From GCA-2686265 sp036010965 (lineage in GTDB: Bacteria; Planctomycetota; UBA1135; GCA-002686595), in NCBI GenBank assembly GCA_036010965.1, contig DASCMO010000011.1, positions 1 through 64,000 of the forward strand: a stretch of DNA of 64,000 bases. Reading direction: 5' to 3'. Below, in pieces: positions 51,910 through 58,500 of this stretch. A program made the translations under genes and the position numbers. The notes under the pieces were generated by a model that was not told where the DNA came from, made no database searches, and worked only from the letters and a program-made list of their open reading frames with translations. How positions within the stretch are numbered: the stretch's first letter is position 1; every line of letters begins with the position of its first letter.

Positions 51910-53141
51910 GCGAGACCCCGCTCGAGCTCTGGATCGTGCTCGCCGGGCTGCTCGGCCTGTCGGGCTTCTTCAGCGCCTCGGAGACGGCGCTCTTCAGCCT
52001 CTCCGCGGGTCAGGTGGCGCGCGCCGGTGCGCGGGTGCGCGCCATGCTCGCCCACCCGCGCGAGGTGCTGGTCACGATCCTGCTCTGCAACCTGGTAGTG
52101 AATCTGCTCTTCTTCGCCTTCGCCGCCCGCGTGCACGTCGGCGTGGACGACTCCGCGCGCCTGGCGTCGGGCTTCGGCGCCCTGCTCGCCGTGCTCCTGG
52201 CGGGCGAGATCCTGCCCAAGACCCTCGCCCTGCGCGTCCCGCTTGCCGTGGCCGGCGCGGGCGCCTGGCCCCTTGCGGGGTTGGTGCGTCTGACGGGGCC
52301 GCTGCGGCGCGTGATCAGCTTCCTGCTTGAGCCTCTCGCACGCCTTCTCGCCGGTCGCCGGCTCGATGGTGGGGAGGTGACGGGCGAGGCCCTCGGGCGC
52401 GTCCTCGAGCGCTCCGCCGAGGAGGGGCTGCTGGACAGCGGAGAGGCAAACCTGCTCTCGGAGATCGTCGAGCTGGGCGGCATCCGTGTGCGCGAGATCA
52501 TGACCGCACGCGTGGACGCCCTGATGCTCGATGTCGATGCGGACCCCACGCCCGTCATCCGCGCGGCCGTGGAGAGGAAGCTCACCTGGCTGCCGGTCTT
52601 TGAGGAGAGTCGCGATGAGGTCCTGGGGCTGGTGAAGCTGCGCGATCTGCTGGCAGAGACTCCCCGGCCCCTGCGGCAGCTCGTGATGCCCGTGAAGTAC
52701 GTGCCGGAGGTCTCGCGCGTCCTCCATCTCCTGCACGAGTTCCGCGAGGACCGCGCAGCCGAGGCGGTGGTCGTGGACGAGTGGGGCGGTACAGCCGGCG
52801 TGGTCACCATCGAGGATGTCTTCGAGGAGATCGTCGGCGAGCTGCGCGTCGAGGGGGAGGAGCGAGAGAAGCCCGTCGTGCCCCTCGGCGAGGGGCGCTT
52901 TCGCGTCGCCGGGGGCCTCTCGATCCGCGACTGGAACGACGAGTTCGGCGCTCGGGTCGTGCCCACCGAGTTCGAGACCGTGGGCGGCTTCGTCACCGCT
53001 CTGCTCGGCCGCATCCCCTGCGCCGGCGACACGGTGCGGAGCGGTGATCTGGTGTGCGAGGTGCGCGAGGTCTCCGGCCGGCGCGTGCTCCAGGTGGACA
53101 TGTACATCGAGCCGCGCGGTGGTCGGGAGGCCGGCGCATGA
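51906..53141 (+). CDS. CNNM/CorC-type membrane protein with CBS pair (first)
   Basis: A 411-residue protein of the DUF21/CNNM (HlyC/CorC) family. The DUF21 membrane domain occupies about 5-170 (LSGFFSASETALFSLSAGQV, LAGEILPKTLALRVP), a CBS-domain pair lies at about 190-325 (REIMTARVDALMLDVDADPT, AEAVVVDEWGGTAGVVTIED), and a C-terminal CorC_HlyC domain lies at 340-405 (RFRVAGGLSIRDWNDEFG, VGGFVTALLGRIPCAGD). This family exports or senses Mg2+ or Co2+ ions in several bacteria. GTG start overlaps the kinase stop (GTGA). A second copy follows with a four-base overlap. Confidence 0.93.
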   Translation: MSETPLELWIVLAGLLGLSGFFSASETALFSLSAGQVARAGARVRAMLAHPREVLVTILLCNLVVNLLFFAFAARVHVGVDDSARLASGFGALLAVLLAGEILPKTLALRVPLAVAGAGAWPLAGLVRLTGPLRRVISFLLEPLARLLAGRRLDGGEVTGEALGRVLERSAEEGLLDSGEANLLSEIVELGGIRVREIMTARVDALMLDVDADPTPVIRAAVERKLTWLPVFEESRDEVLGLVKLRDLLAETPRPLRQLVMPVKYVPEVSRVLHLLHEFREDRAAEAVVVDEWGGTAGVVTIEDVFEEIVGELRVEGEEREKPVVPLGEGRFRVAGGLSIRDWNDEFGARVVPTEFETVGGFVTALLGRIPCAGDTVRSGDLVCEVREVSGRRVLQVDMYIEPRGGREAGA

Positions 53142-54100
53142 CCCTGATCGTGATCGGTGCGTGTCTACTGCTCTCGGCGCTCTTCAGCGGGAGCGAGACG
53201 GGGATCTACACCCTCTCGCGGCCGCGCCTCGATCTCCTCTCGGCGGCCGGGGGGCGCGGCGCCCGGCTCGTGCGCTGGCTCGTTCGTCACGACGCGGCGA
53301 TCCTGATCACGGTCCTGATCGGAAACAACCTGGTGCTGGAGGTCGCGACCTGGCGCACCGACCACCTGCTTGCCACCTGGGGTGTGGGAGACGGCGCGCG
53401 CGAGCTGGCGGTGGTCGCCATCCTGGCGCCGATCGTGTTCCTCTTCGGCGAGGCCTTGCCGAAGGACCTCTTCCTGCGTCGGCCGCACGCGATGTTGCTC
53501 GCCGTGGCCCCGGTACTGGCTGCAGCGCGCGTGCTCTTCTGGCCCCTGGAGAGGGTGCTGCGCCTGCTCTCCGCGGGCCTCGAGCGGGTCTTCGGCCTCG
53601 CGCCTCGAGACCTCGCCCGGAGTCCGGGGCGCGTGGAAGTGCTCTCGATGCTGGCCGAGGGCGCGCGCTCGGGGGCCCTGGATACCCAGGCCGAGCGCCT
53701 GGCGATCAACGCCCTCCAGCTGCGTACCGTGCCCCTCTCGCGCTGCATGATTCCGTGGGAGGAAGTGACCTGCCTGGAGGAGCACGGAACGGTCGAGGAG
53801 CGACTGCGCGCGGTGGGTGCCTCCGCTCACACGCGCCTGCCCGTGGTCGATATCGCCGGCCATCTGCAGGGGTACGTGCACCAGCTCGACGTTCTGGGTG
53901 AGGACGGCGCGCGCGATCCAGCCCGCCACGTGCGGCCCATGCTGTGCCTGGCGCCGGACACCCCGGTCGATCGCGCCCTGACCGAGCTGCGCATCCGTGG
54001 CCAGCGCGCCGCCGTGGTCGGGACCACCGAGGCGCCCCTCGGCCTGGTGACCCTCAAGGACCTCCTGGAGGAGATCTCCGGCGACCTGGGCACCTGGTAG
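53138..54100 (+). CDS. CNNM/CorC-type membrane protein without CorC_C domain (second)
   Basis: A 320-residue partner of the preceding gene. The DUF21 domain (LLLSALFSGSETGIYTLSRP, FLFGEALPKDLFLRRP) and the CBS pair (LSRCMIPWEEVTCLEEHGT, EAPLGLVTLKDLLEEISGDL) are present, but the C-terminal CorC_HlyC domain is missing, making it 90 residues shorter. The start at 53138 overlaps the previous stop (ATGA). CNNM pairs encoded side by side are common in planctomycetes and proteobacteria and may form heterodimers through the CBS domains; this is inference. Confidence 0.92.
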   Translation: MTLIVIGACLLLSALFSGSETGIYTLSRPRLDLLSAAGGRGARLVRWLVRHDAAILITVLIGNNLVLEVATWRTDHLLATWGVGDGARELAVVAILAPIVFLFGEALPKDLFLRRPHAMLLAVAPVLAAARVLFWPLERVLRLLSAGLERVFGLAPRDLARSPGRVEVLSMLAEGARSGALDTQAERLAINALQLRTVPLSRCMIPWEEVTCLEEHGTVEERLRAVGASAHTRLPVVDIAGHLQGYVHQLDVLGEDGARDPARHVRPMLCLAPDTPVDRALTELRIRGQRAAVVGTTEAPLGLVTLKDLLEEISGDLGTW

Positions 54101-54214
54101 GTCGTCAGGCGACCCGGTGGGCGGCCCGGCGGGGTATTTTCCGACCGTGGTCGCAACCGCGGCTCGAAGCTAGGATATCCAGCCCTGACCGCCACGCTCC
54201 CTGCGACGAGAGCC

Positions 54215-54688
54215 ATGAACCGATTCCCCGATCCGAACCCCCCCTCCACGCCCACGCCGGCCGTCAGGTCCGGCTGGCTGCTCGTGGCCGGAGTCCTGTT
54301 CATCGCCGGGGGCCTCGCCGCCTACGGGACGCCGCGCCCATGGTCGCCCGTCGCGGGTCAGGACCCTCCCGGTTCGGGATTACCCCCGACGCAGGTGCCG
54401 TCCACGGCGACCGGCGCCACGGCCGACTCCAACGGGCGCATGATCGCAGTCACTGGCATCGACCTGACAGGCTCCTCGATCCTGTACTTGATTGATACGG
54501 TGGATCCGCACCTGGCGATCTATCAGGCCACCGGCGGTAGCTCGTCCACCCAGGGCGTGCGCCTTGTCGGTGCTCGCAAGATCGCCCTGGACCTGCGCCT
54601 GGACGGGTTCAACGACAAGTCTCAGTACACTTTCAAGGATCTTGAGCGCCAGTTTATTGAGAACGGCCTGTTGCCGGAAGACCCGTAA
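54215..54688 (+). CDS. Small membrane-anchored protein, unknown
   Basis: A 157-residue protein with one membrane segment at 20-38 (GWLLVAGVLFIAGGLAAYG) after a Pro-rich cytoplasmic start, then a Pro/Gly/Thr-rich linker and a compact domain (about 75-157) with RMIAVTGIDLTGSSILYLID, then DPHLAIYQATGG and a positively charged helix. The domain pattern is one I associate with uncharacterised planctomycete proteins, without a name. No metal or catalytic motif is seen. It stands 115 bases after the CNNM pair and 92 bases before the HTH gene. Confidence 0.65.
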   Translation: MNRFPDPNPPSTPTPAVRSGWLLVAGVLFIAGGLAAYGTPRPWSPVAGQDPPGSGLPPTQVPSTATGATADSNGRMIAVTGIDLTGSSILYLIDTVDPHLAIYQATGGSSSTQGVRLVGARKIALDLRLDGFNDKSQYTFKDLERQFIENGLLPEDP

Positions 54689-54767
54689 CCCCGGGGCCTC
54701 TCCAGGCGTTACCATGGGCGCGCGTTCCACGACCAACCTATTCCCAACCCCGACCCCCGACCCTCCC

Positions 54768-54773
54768 AAGGAG
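54768..54773 (+). promoter_or_regulatory. Ribosome binding site fixing a GTG start
   Basis: AAGGAG stands seven bases before the GTG at 54781. A site this close to the consensus is unusual in the window and shows that the GTG, not a later ATG, opens the HTH gene. Confidence 0.75.
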
Positions 54774-54780
54774 TTCCGAA

Positions 54781-55317
54781 GTGGCAGAAGAAGATTTCTT
54801 CAGCTTTGATGAAGCCCTGTCCGAGCTGCGGCTCAAGGAAGAGGAGCTCAAGCGCCTCGTCTCTGAAGGCGAGATCCGCGCCTTCCGCGAAGGCGACACC
54901 ATGCGCCTGCGCCGCGGGGATGTGGAAGCCCTGCGCGACGAGCTCTCGGGCGAGGTGGTCGACGTCGGCGCCGGTGAGGAAGAACTTGTCTTCGAGGACG
55001 AGGAAGTCATCGGCGACGAGGCCGGGATGGCCACCGAGGAGATCTCGGATGTCGACACGATCATCGAGGATGACATCGAAGACGTCGGCGAGATCGACAT
55101 CGATGACGATGAGGAGATCGTGAGCGCCCAGCCCGTGCGCCGGGCGGCCGCTCGCGCCTCCGCCGAAAATGAAGAGCAGACCGAGGGTATGGGCATGCGC
55201 GCGGCGATGATCATCACGACGCTGGTCGCGATCGCCGGCCTGCCCGTGGTCTTCGCCGTCGCCAGCGGGCACATGACTAGCCTGGCCGAGCCCTTCGCGA
55301 ACATGTTCGCGAAGTAG
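54781..55317 (+). CDS. Membrane-anchored MerR/excisionase-type HTH protein
   Basis: A 178-residue protein. Residues 5-60 form a MerR/excisionase-type helix-turn-helix with wing (FFSFDEALSELRLKEEELKR, EGEIRAFREGDTMRLRRGDV). Residues about 65-120 are very acidic (GEEELVFEDEEV, IIEDDIEDVGEIDIDDDEEI). A single membrane segment at about 143-163 (AAMIITTLVAIAGLPVVFAV) ends the protein, with about 15 residues after it. So the DNA-binding-like domain faces the cytoplasm and is tied to the membrane. Such excisionase-fold proteins with acidic linkers are common in planctomycetes, where the fold may bind protein rather than DNA. Strong RBS; GTG start. Confidence 0.8.
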   Translation: MAEEDFFSFDEALSELRLKEEELKRLVSEGEIRAFREGDTMRLRRGDVEALRDELSGEVVDVGAGEEELVFEDEEVIGDEAGMATEEISDVDTIIEDDIEDVGEIDIDDDEEIVSAQPVRRAAARASAENEEQTEGMGMRAAMIITTLVAIAGLPVVFAVASGHMTSLAEPFANMFAK

Positions 55318-55326
55318 GGCCGGCCT

Positions 55327-55346
55327 CGGGCCCGCGAGCGGGCCCG
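55327..55346 (+). terminator. Perfect hairpin after the HTH gene
   Basis: CGGGCCCG, loop CGAG, CGGGCCCG: an 8-bp GC-only stem ten bases after the stop of the HTH gene. The following bases (GTTCGGGAAAAACG) have no T-run, so it is not a classical intrinsic terminator, but the place and strength suggest transcript end protection or pausing. Confidence 0.5.
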
Positions 55347-55444
55347 GTTCGGGAAAAACGTGCTGCCTGCTCCCCCGCGACCATGCGGGGCGCGGTCGGA
55401 CTGCCAGCGAGCGTGCGGAGGCAATTTTTTTGCGGCCCTGCGCC

Positions 55445-55474
55445 TTGGGAGTCGGCGCGTCGAAGGACTAGACT
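55445..55474 (+). promoter_or_regulatory. Candidate promoter of the OmpA-lipoprotein gene cluster
   Basis: TTGGGA (55445-55450) and TAGACT (55469-55474) are 18 bases apart, a usable sigma-70-type pair in this GC-rich context. The start codon lies about 97 bases downstream of the -10 hexamer, leaving a long leader that includes the 12-bp duplication. Confidence 0.45.
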
Positions 55475-55544
55475 CGGTCCCGATGGGGCTGCGGGTCGCG
55501 AAAACCCGCATCCCGCCGGGGATCCGGAGAGTTGTGGGACCAGA

Positions 55545-55568
55545 ATCGAGGGGATGATCGAGGGGATG
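55545..55568 (+). repeat. Tandem 12-bp duplication carrying RBS and start codon twice
   Basis: ATCGAGGGGATG occurs at 55545-55556 and again at 55557-55568 with no mismatch. Each copy contains a GAGGGG purine stretch and an ATG. The unit is four codons long, so both ATGs (55554 and 55566) are in frame with the OmpA lipoprotein, and translation could start at either. Confidence 0.85.
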
Positions 55569-56273
55569 ATGAAGAACACCGAACAAAGTACCCGCCTGTT
55601 GCCGCTCTGCCTGTGTGCCGTCGTGCTCACCTCCTGCGTCAGCCAGGAGGAGTTCGACGAGGCCAAGGAACTCGCCCGCCACTACCAGGTGCGGCTGCAC
55701 GATGTCGAGCGCGAGCGCGCACTGCTCGTGGCCGAGAACGAGCGCCTCGCCACCGAGCTGGCGATGGGGGGCGTGGCCGCCCTCGACGCGGGCTTCAGCC
55801 AGGAATTCGAGTCGCGGCTGAACGAGTACGAGCGGATGCTCGCCGGACTGCGGGACGACCCCGGCCCGGTCTCCAAGTACACCCTGGGAGACGGGAGCAC
55901 TCTCTACATGGTGCAGGACGCCGTGCTCTTCGACTCCGGCTCGGCCGACATCGGTGACGACGGTCAGAGCCGGTTGGCGGACATCGCGGCCGAGATCCAG
56001 GTCGGAAGCCACGGCCGCATCTGGGTGCGTGGCCACACCGACGACGATCCGGTCGTGCGGCCCGGAACGCTCCAGAAGTTTCCCCACGGCAACCTGCACC
56101 TGGCGACGCGCCGGGCGCTGGAAGTCGCGGCGGTGCTGGTCCGCTCGGGAGTGGGGGCGGAGAACGTGGCCGTGGCCGGCTTCGGCCCCTTCGTTCCCTT
56201 GCGGCCCAATGACACCGCGGCCAACAAGAGCCTCAACCGGCGCGTCGAGATCTACGTCTCCAAGGGGGAGTGA
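55566..56273 (+). CDS. OmpA-family (Pal-like) lipoprotein
   Basis: A 235-residue protein with a lipobox (AVVLTSC, Cys24 from this start). Residues about 30-65 form a coiled coil (HYQVRLHDVERERALLVAEN). The C-terminal 120 residues form an OmpA domain that binds peptidoglycan: VLFDSGSADIGDDGQSRL, WVRGHTDDDPV, NLHLATRRALEVAAVLVRSG and SLNRRVEIYV. Pal-like proteins link the outer membrane to the wall. The next gene (SUMF1-fold lipoprotein) overlaps the stop. Start may also be the upstream copy of the duplicated ATG (55554) or the next codon (55569). Confidence 0.92.
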   Translation: MMKNTEQSTRLLPLCLCAVVLTSCVSQEEFDEAKELARHYQVRLHDVERERALLVAENERLATELAMGGVAALDAGFSQEFESRLNEYERMLAGLRDDPGPVSKYTLGDGSTLYMVQDAVLFDSGSADIGDDGQSRLADIAAEIQVGSHGRIWVRGHTDDDPVVRPGTLQKFPHGNLHLATRRALEVAAVLVRSGVGAENVAVAGFGPFVPLRPNDTAANKSLNRRVEIYVSKGE

Positions 56274-57226
56274 CGCGCTCGCGATGGAGGGCGGTGCCGG
56301 CGAGCGCTCTCTCCCGCCTCGCGCTCGCGTCGGTTCTCGGCGGCGCCCTCTCCTGTGGCGTCGAGCCCGCCGTCGATGACGGTCTCGCTCGTCTTGAGCG
56401 CCTTTCCTTCGTCCCCGCGGCCGAATGCGTGGTCCCCGGCGCCGTGCCACCAGGGATCGATTGTTCCAACACGCTCCCCTTGCTCGTGGACCGCTTCGAG
56501 GTCACGCGCGGTGAGTGGCGCGCCTGGGCGGGCGCTTCCCCGCGCACCCTGCACCCGCTGCTCGCGGCGCGCATGGCAGCCTGGACGGCCCAGGACCTCC
56601 ACCGCCCTGCGACCTGGATGAACCGCGCGGAGGCGCGCGCCTTCGCCATCGAGCAGGGCATGCGCCTGCCGACCGCCCGCGAGTGGGTGAGGGTGGCAGC
56701 CGGCACGCGCTCCCAGCCCTGGCCTTGGGGCACGACCGCCGCGCGCTCCGTCTCCAACTCCATGGAGCTGGGCCTGGGGCGCCTGGCCCCGGTCGGGACC
56801 TTCGAGCGCGGCTGCACCACCAGTGGGATCCACGATCTGATCGGCAACGCCGCCGAGTGGGTCGAGGGGACCCTGGGGGAGTCTCCCCAGCCGGACCGCA
56901 CCTGGGCCGTAGGGGGCAGCTTTCTCTCGCGCTCGCGCCCCCTGCATGCCCCCGGCCCCGAGAGCCCGGGTGGGGTGGCCTTCTGTGCCCGGAGCGTCGA
57001 TCCAGCCCACCGCGGCCGGGATCTGGGCCTGCGCCTGGTCGCCGACGCGGAGGCGTACCTGCGCACGGCGGCGTCGGCCTGGAAGGTGACCGAGGGGAAC
57101 CGCGCCCGGCTGGAGGCGGTTGGGCGTTCCTGGGGCCGTGGTGCAGCGCCCCTGCTCGAGCGCCTGGCGGCCGAGCAAGACGCCGCGCGCGGACTCGCTG
57201 CCCTGCTCGAGGGAGCGCGGCGGTGA
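56270..57226 (+). CDS. SUMF1/FGE-fold lipoprotein without the catalytic cysteines
   Basis: A 318-residue protein starting with GTG overlapping the previous TGA. The signal ends with a lipobox (GGALSC, Cys29). The body has the formylglycine-generating-enzyme fold of the SUMF1 family: PLLVDRFEVTRGEWRAW, MNRAEARAFAIEQGMRLPTA, REWVRVAAGTRSQPWPWG, DLIGNAAEWVEG and WAVGGSFLSRS. In real FGE enzymes the GGS segment is followed by two copper-binding catalytic cysteines; here the equivalent SFLSRS has none, and the final LGLRL lacks the usual Cys too. So it is a binding or scaffold protein, not a sulfatase activator. Confidence 0.85.
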   Translation: MTRSRWRAVPASALSRLALASVLGGALSCGVEPAVDDGLARLERLSFVPAAECVVPGAVPPGIDCSNTLPLLVDRFEVTRGEWRAWAGASPRTLHPLLAARMAAWTAQDLHRPATWMNRAEARAFAIEQGMRLPTAREWVRVAAGTRSQPWPWGTTAARSVSNSMELGLGRLAPVGTFERGCTTSGIHDLIGNAAEWVEGTLGESPQPDRTWAVGGSFLSRSRPLHAPGPESPGGVAFCARSVDPAHRGRDLGLRLVADAEAYLRTAASAWKVTEGNRARLEAVGRSWGRGAAPLLERLAAEQDAARGLAALLEGARR

Positions 57227-58113
57227 CGGAAGGCGGCGGCGCGCGCCGGGCGCGCTGGAGCGAGCTGCGTGAGGAGCTGAGCGGCTCCGGCTTTCGACCC
57301 TCCCGGCGCCTGGGCCAGAACTTCCTCCTGGACGACAACCTCTGCCGCGCCCTGGTGCGCGACGCCGGCGTCGTCCCCGGGGAGTTCGTGCTGGAGGTCG
57401 GCGCGGGCCTGGGCTTTCTGACCGTCCACCTGTGTGATGCCGGGGCACGCGTGCTGGCGATCGAGGTGGATGCGCGGCTCCTGGAGATTGCCCGCCGTGA
57501 GTTGGGGGAGGTGGCGGGCCTCTGCTGGTTGCGCGCGGACGCCCTGGCGGGCAAGCACCGCCTGGGAGAGGAGCTTGCCGCCGCCCTGCCGCGGGAGGGA
57601 AGCTGGCGTGTGGTCGCCAACCTGCCCTACTCGATCAGCGCTCCGCTGCTCTGCCTGCTCGCTGAACGCGAGCCTCCGCCCGTGAGCCTGAGCGTCCTGC
57701 TCCAGCGCGAGGTGGCGCAGCGCATCGTCGCTTCCCCCGGTGACGGCCACTGGGGGCTCCTGTCGATTCGCCTGCAGGTACTCTACGAGGCGCGCCTGGG
57801 ACGGGCGGCGGCTCCGGCCCTGTTCTGGCCGCGCCCGGAAGTGGAGAGCGCCTGCGTGCACCTCACCCTGCGCGCCGACCCGCCCTGCGCCTCCGACCGT
57901 CGGGACCTGGCAGTCCTGGCGGGAGGGCTGCTCGGTCGCCGCCGGCAGGCCGTCGGGCGCGTCCTGGGCGACCTCCTGGGCAGCCGCCCGGCCGCCGAGG
58001 AGGCCCTGGCAGCCCTGGACATCGATCCCCGCGCACGGGCCGAGACCCTGCCCGTAGAGCGCCTGCTGGCCCTGGCGTGCAGCCAGGCGTGGCGTGGGAA
58101 AAATCTTCGCTAA
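57223..58113 (+). CDS. rsmA: 16S rRNA dimethyladenosine transferase RsmA (KsgA)
   Basis: RsmA dimethylates two adjacent adenosines near the 3' end of 16S rRNA. The 296-residue protein shows RLGQNFLLDDNLCRALV, the SAM motif LEVGAGLGFLTVHL, and the catalytic NLPYSISAPLLCLL. The C-terminal helical domain has LGRRRQAVGRVLGDLL. The GTG at 57223 overlaps the stop of the SUMF1-fold gene. It is followed by a 387-base gap, then dnaG. Confidence 0.95.
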   Translation: MTEGGGARRARWSELREELSGSGFRPSRRLGQNFLLDDNLCRALVRDAGVVPGEFVLEVGAGLGFLTVHLCDAGARVLAIEVDARLLEIARRELGEVAGLCWLRADALAGKHRLGEELAAALPREGSWRVVANLPYSISAPLLCLLAEREPPPVSLSVLLQREVAQRIVASPGDGHWGLLSIRLQVLYEARLGRAAAPALFWPRPEVESACVHLTLRADPPCASDRRDLAVLAGGLLGRRRQAVGRVLGDLLGSRPAAEEALAALDIDPRARAETLPVERLLALACSQAWRGKNLR

Positions 58114-58500
58114 AACCCCCTTCTGGAGGCCGTCCGCGTGGCCTTGGGCTCCTGCACATGATATCCTGAGATGCAGCTTGGGTCGGAAGACCGGCGGCAG
58201 AAGCGGGGGATAGCGGTGTATTTTCGCCCCCTTCGGTCCCGGATCCGCGGATTCGGGGTGTGGTCCCCGGTTTCCGTGTCCCAGTCCCAAGCTTTCGCCC
58301 ACCCTCGTCCTTCTCCGCCTTGGCGGTCCGCACGAGTTGCGTGCGTCGCCCGTCCAGAGCAATTTCGTGCTCCGCTGATTCCCCGCGGAGTCCACGCACT
58401 GTCCATTCTCGACGGCGCGGACTTGCTGTCCGCGGCCCCTGCCCGCGCCCCACGGTGTGGCTCCGTCTTCGCTCAAGCCTTCCCGCCCATCGAACCTCCC
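58114..58500. other. Intergenic region upstream of dnaG-rpoD
   Basis: No gene is supported here, although the dnaG frame stays open for 110 codons upstream of the chosen start. That extension (Arg/Ser/Pro-rich) does not resemble a primase. A TATCCT hexamer at 58162-58167 might be a -10 box without a matching -35. A 7-bp hairpin lies at 58416-58434. This gap probably holds the promoter(s) of the dnaG-rpoD unit. Confidence 0.5.
58416..58434 (+). promoter_or_regulatory. Hairpin in the dnaG leader
   Basis: CGCGGAC, loop TTGCT, GTCCGCG: a perfect 7-bp stem ending 67 bases before the dnaG start. There is no T-run, so it may be a leader structure rather than a terminator. In enterobacteria a terminator lies before dnaG; similarity in place is suggestive only. 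Confidence 0.4.

Noticed and set aside
58171..58500. N-terminal extension of DnaG by 110 residues
   Set aside because: The frame is open but the Arg/Ser/Pro-rich translation does not resemble primases, which begin where the TTG at 58501 lies.
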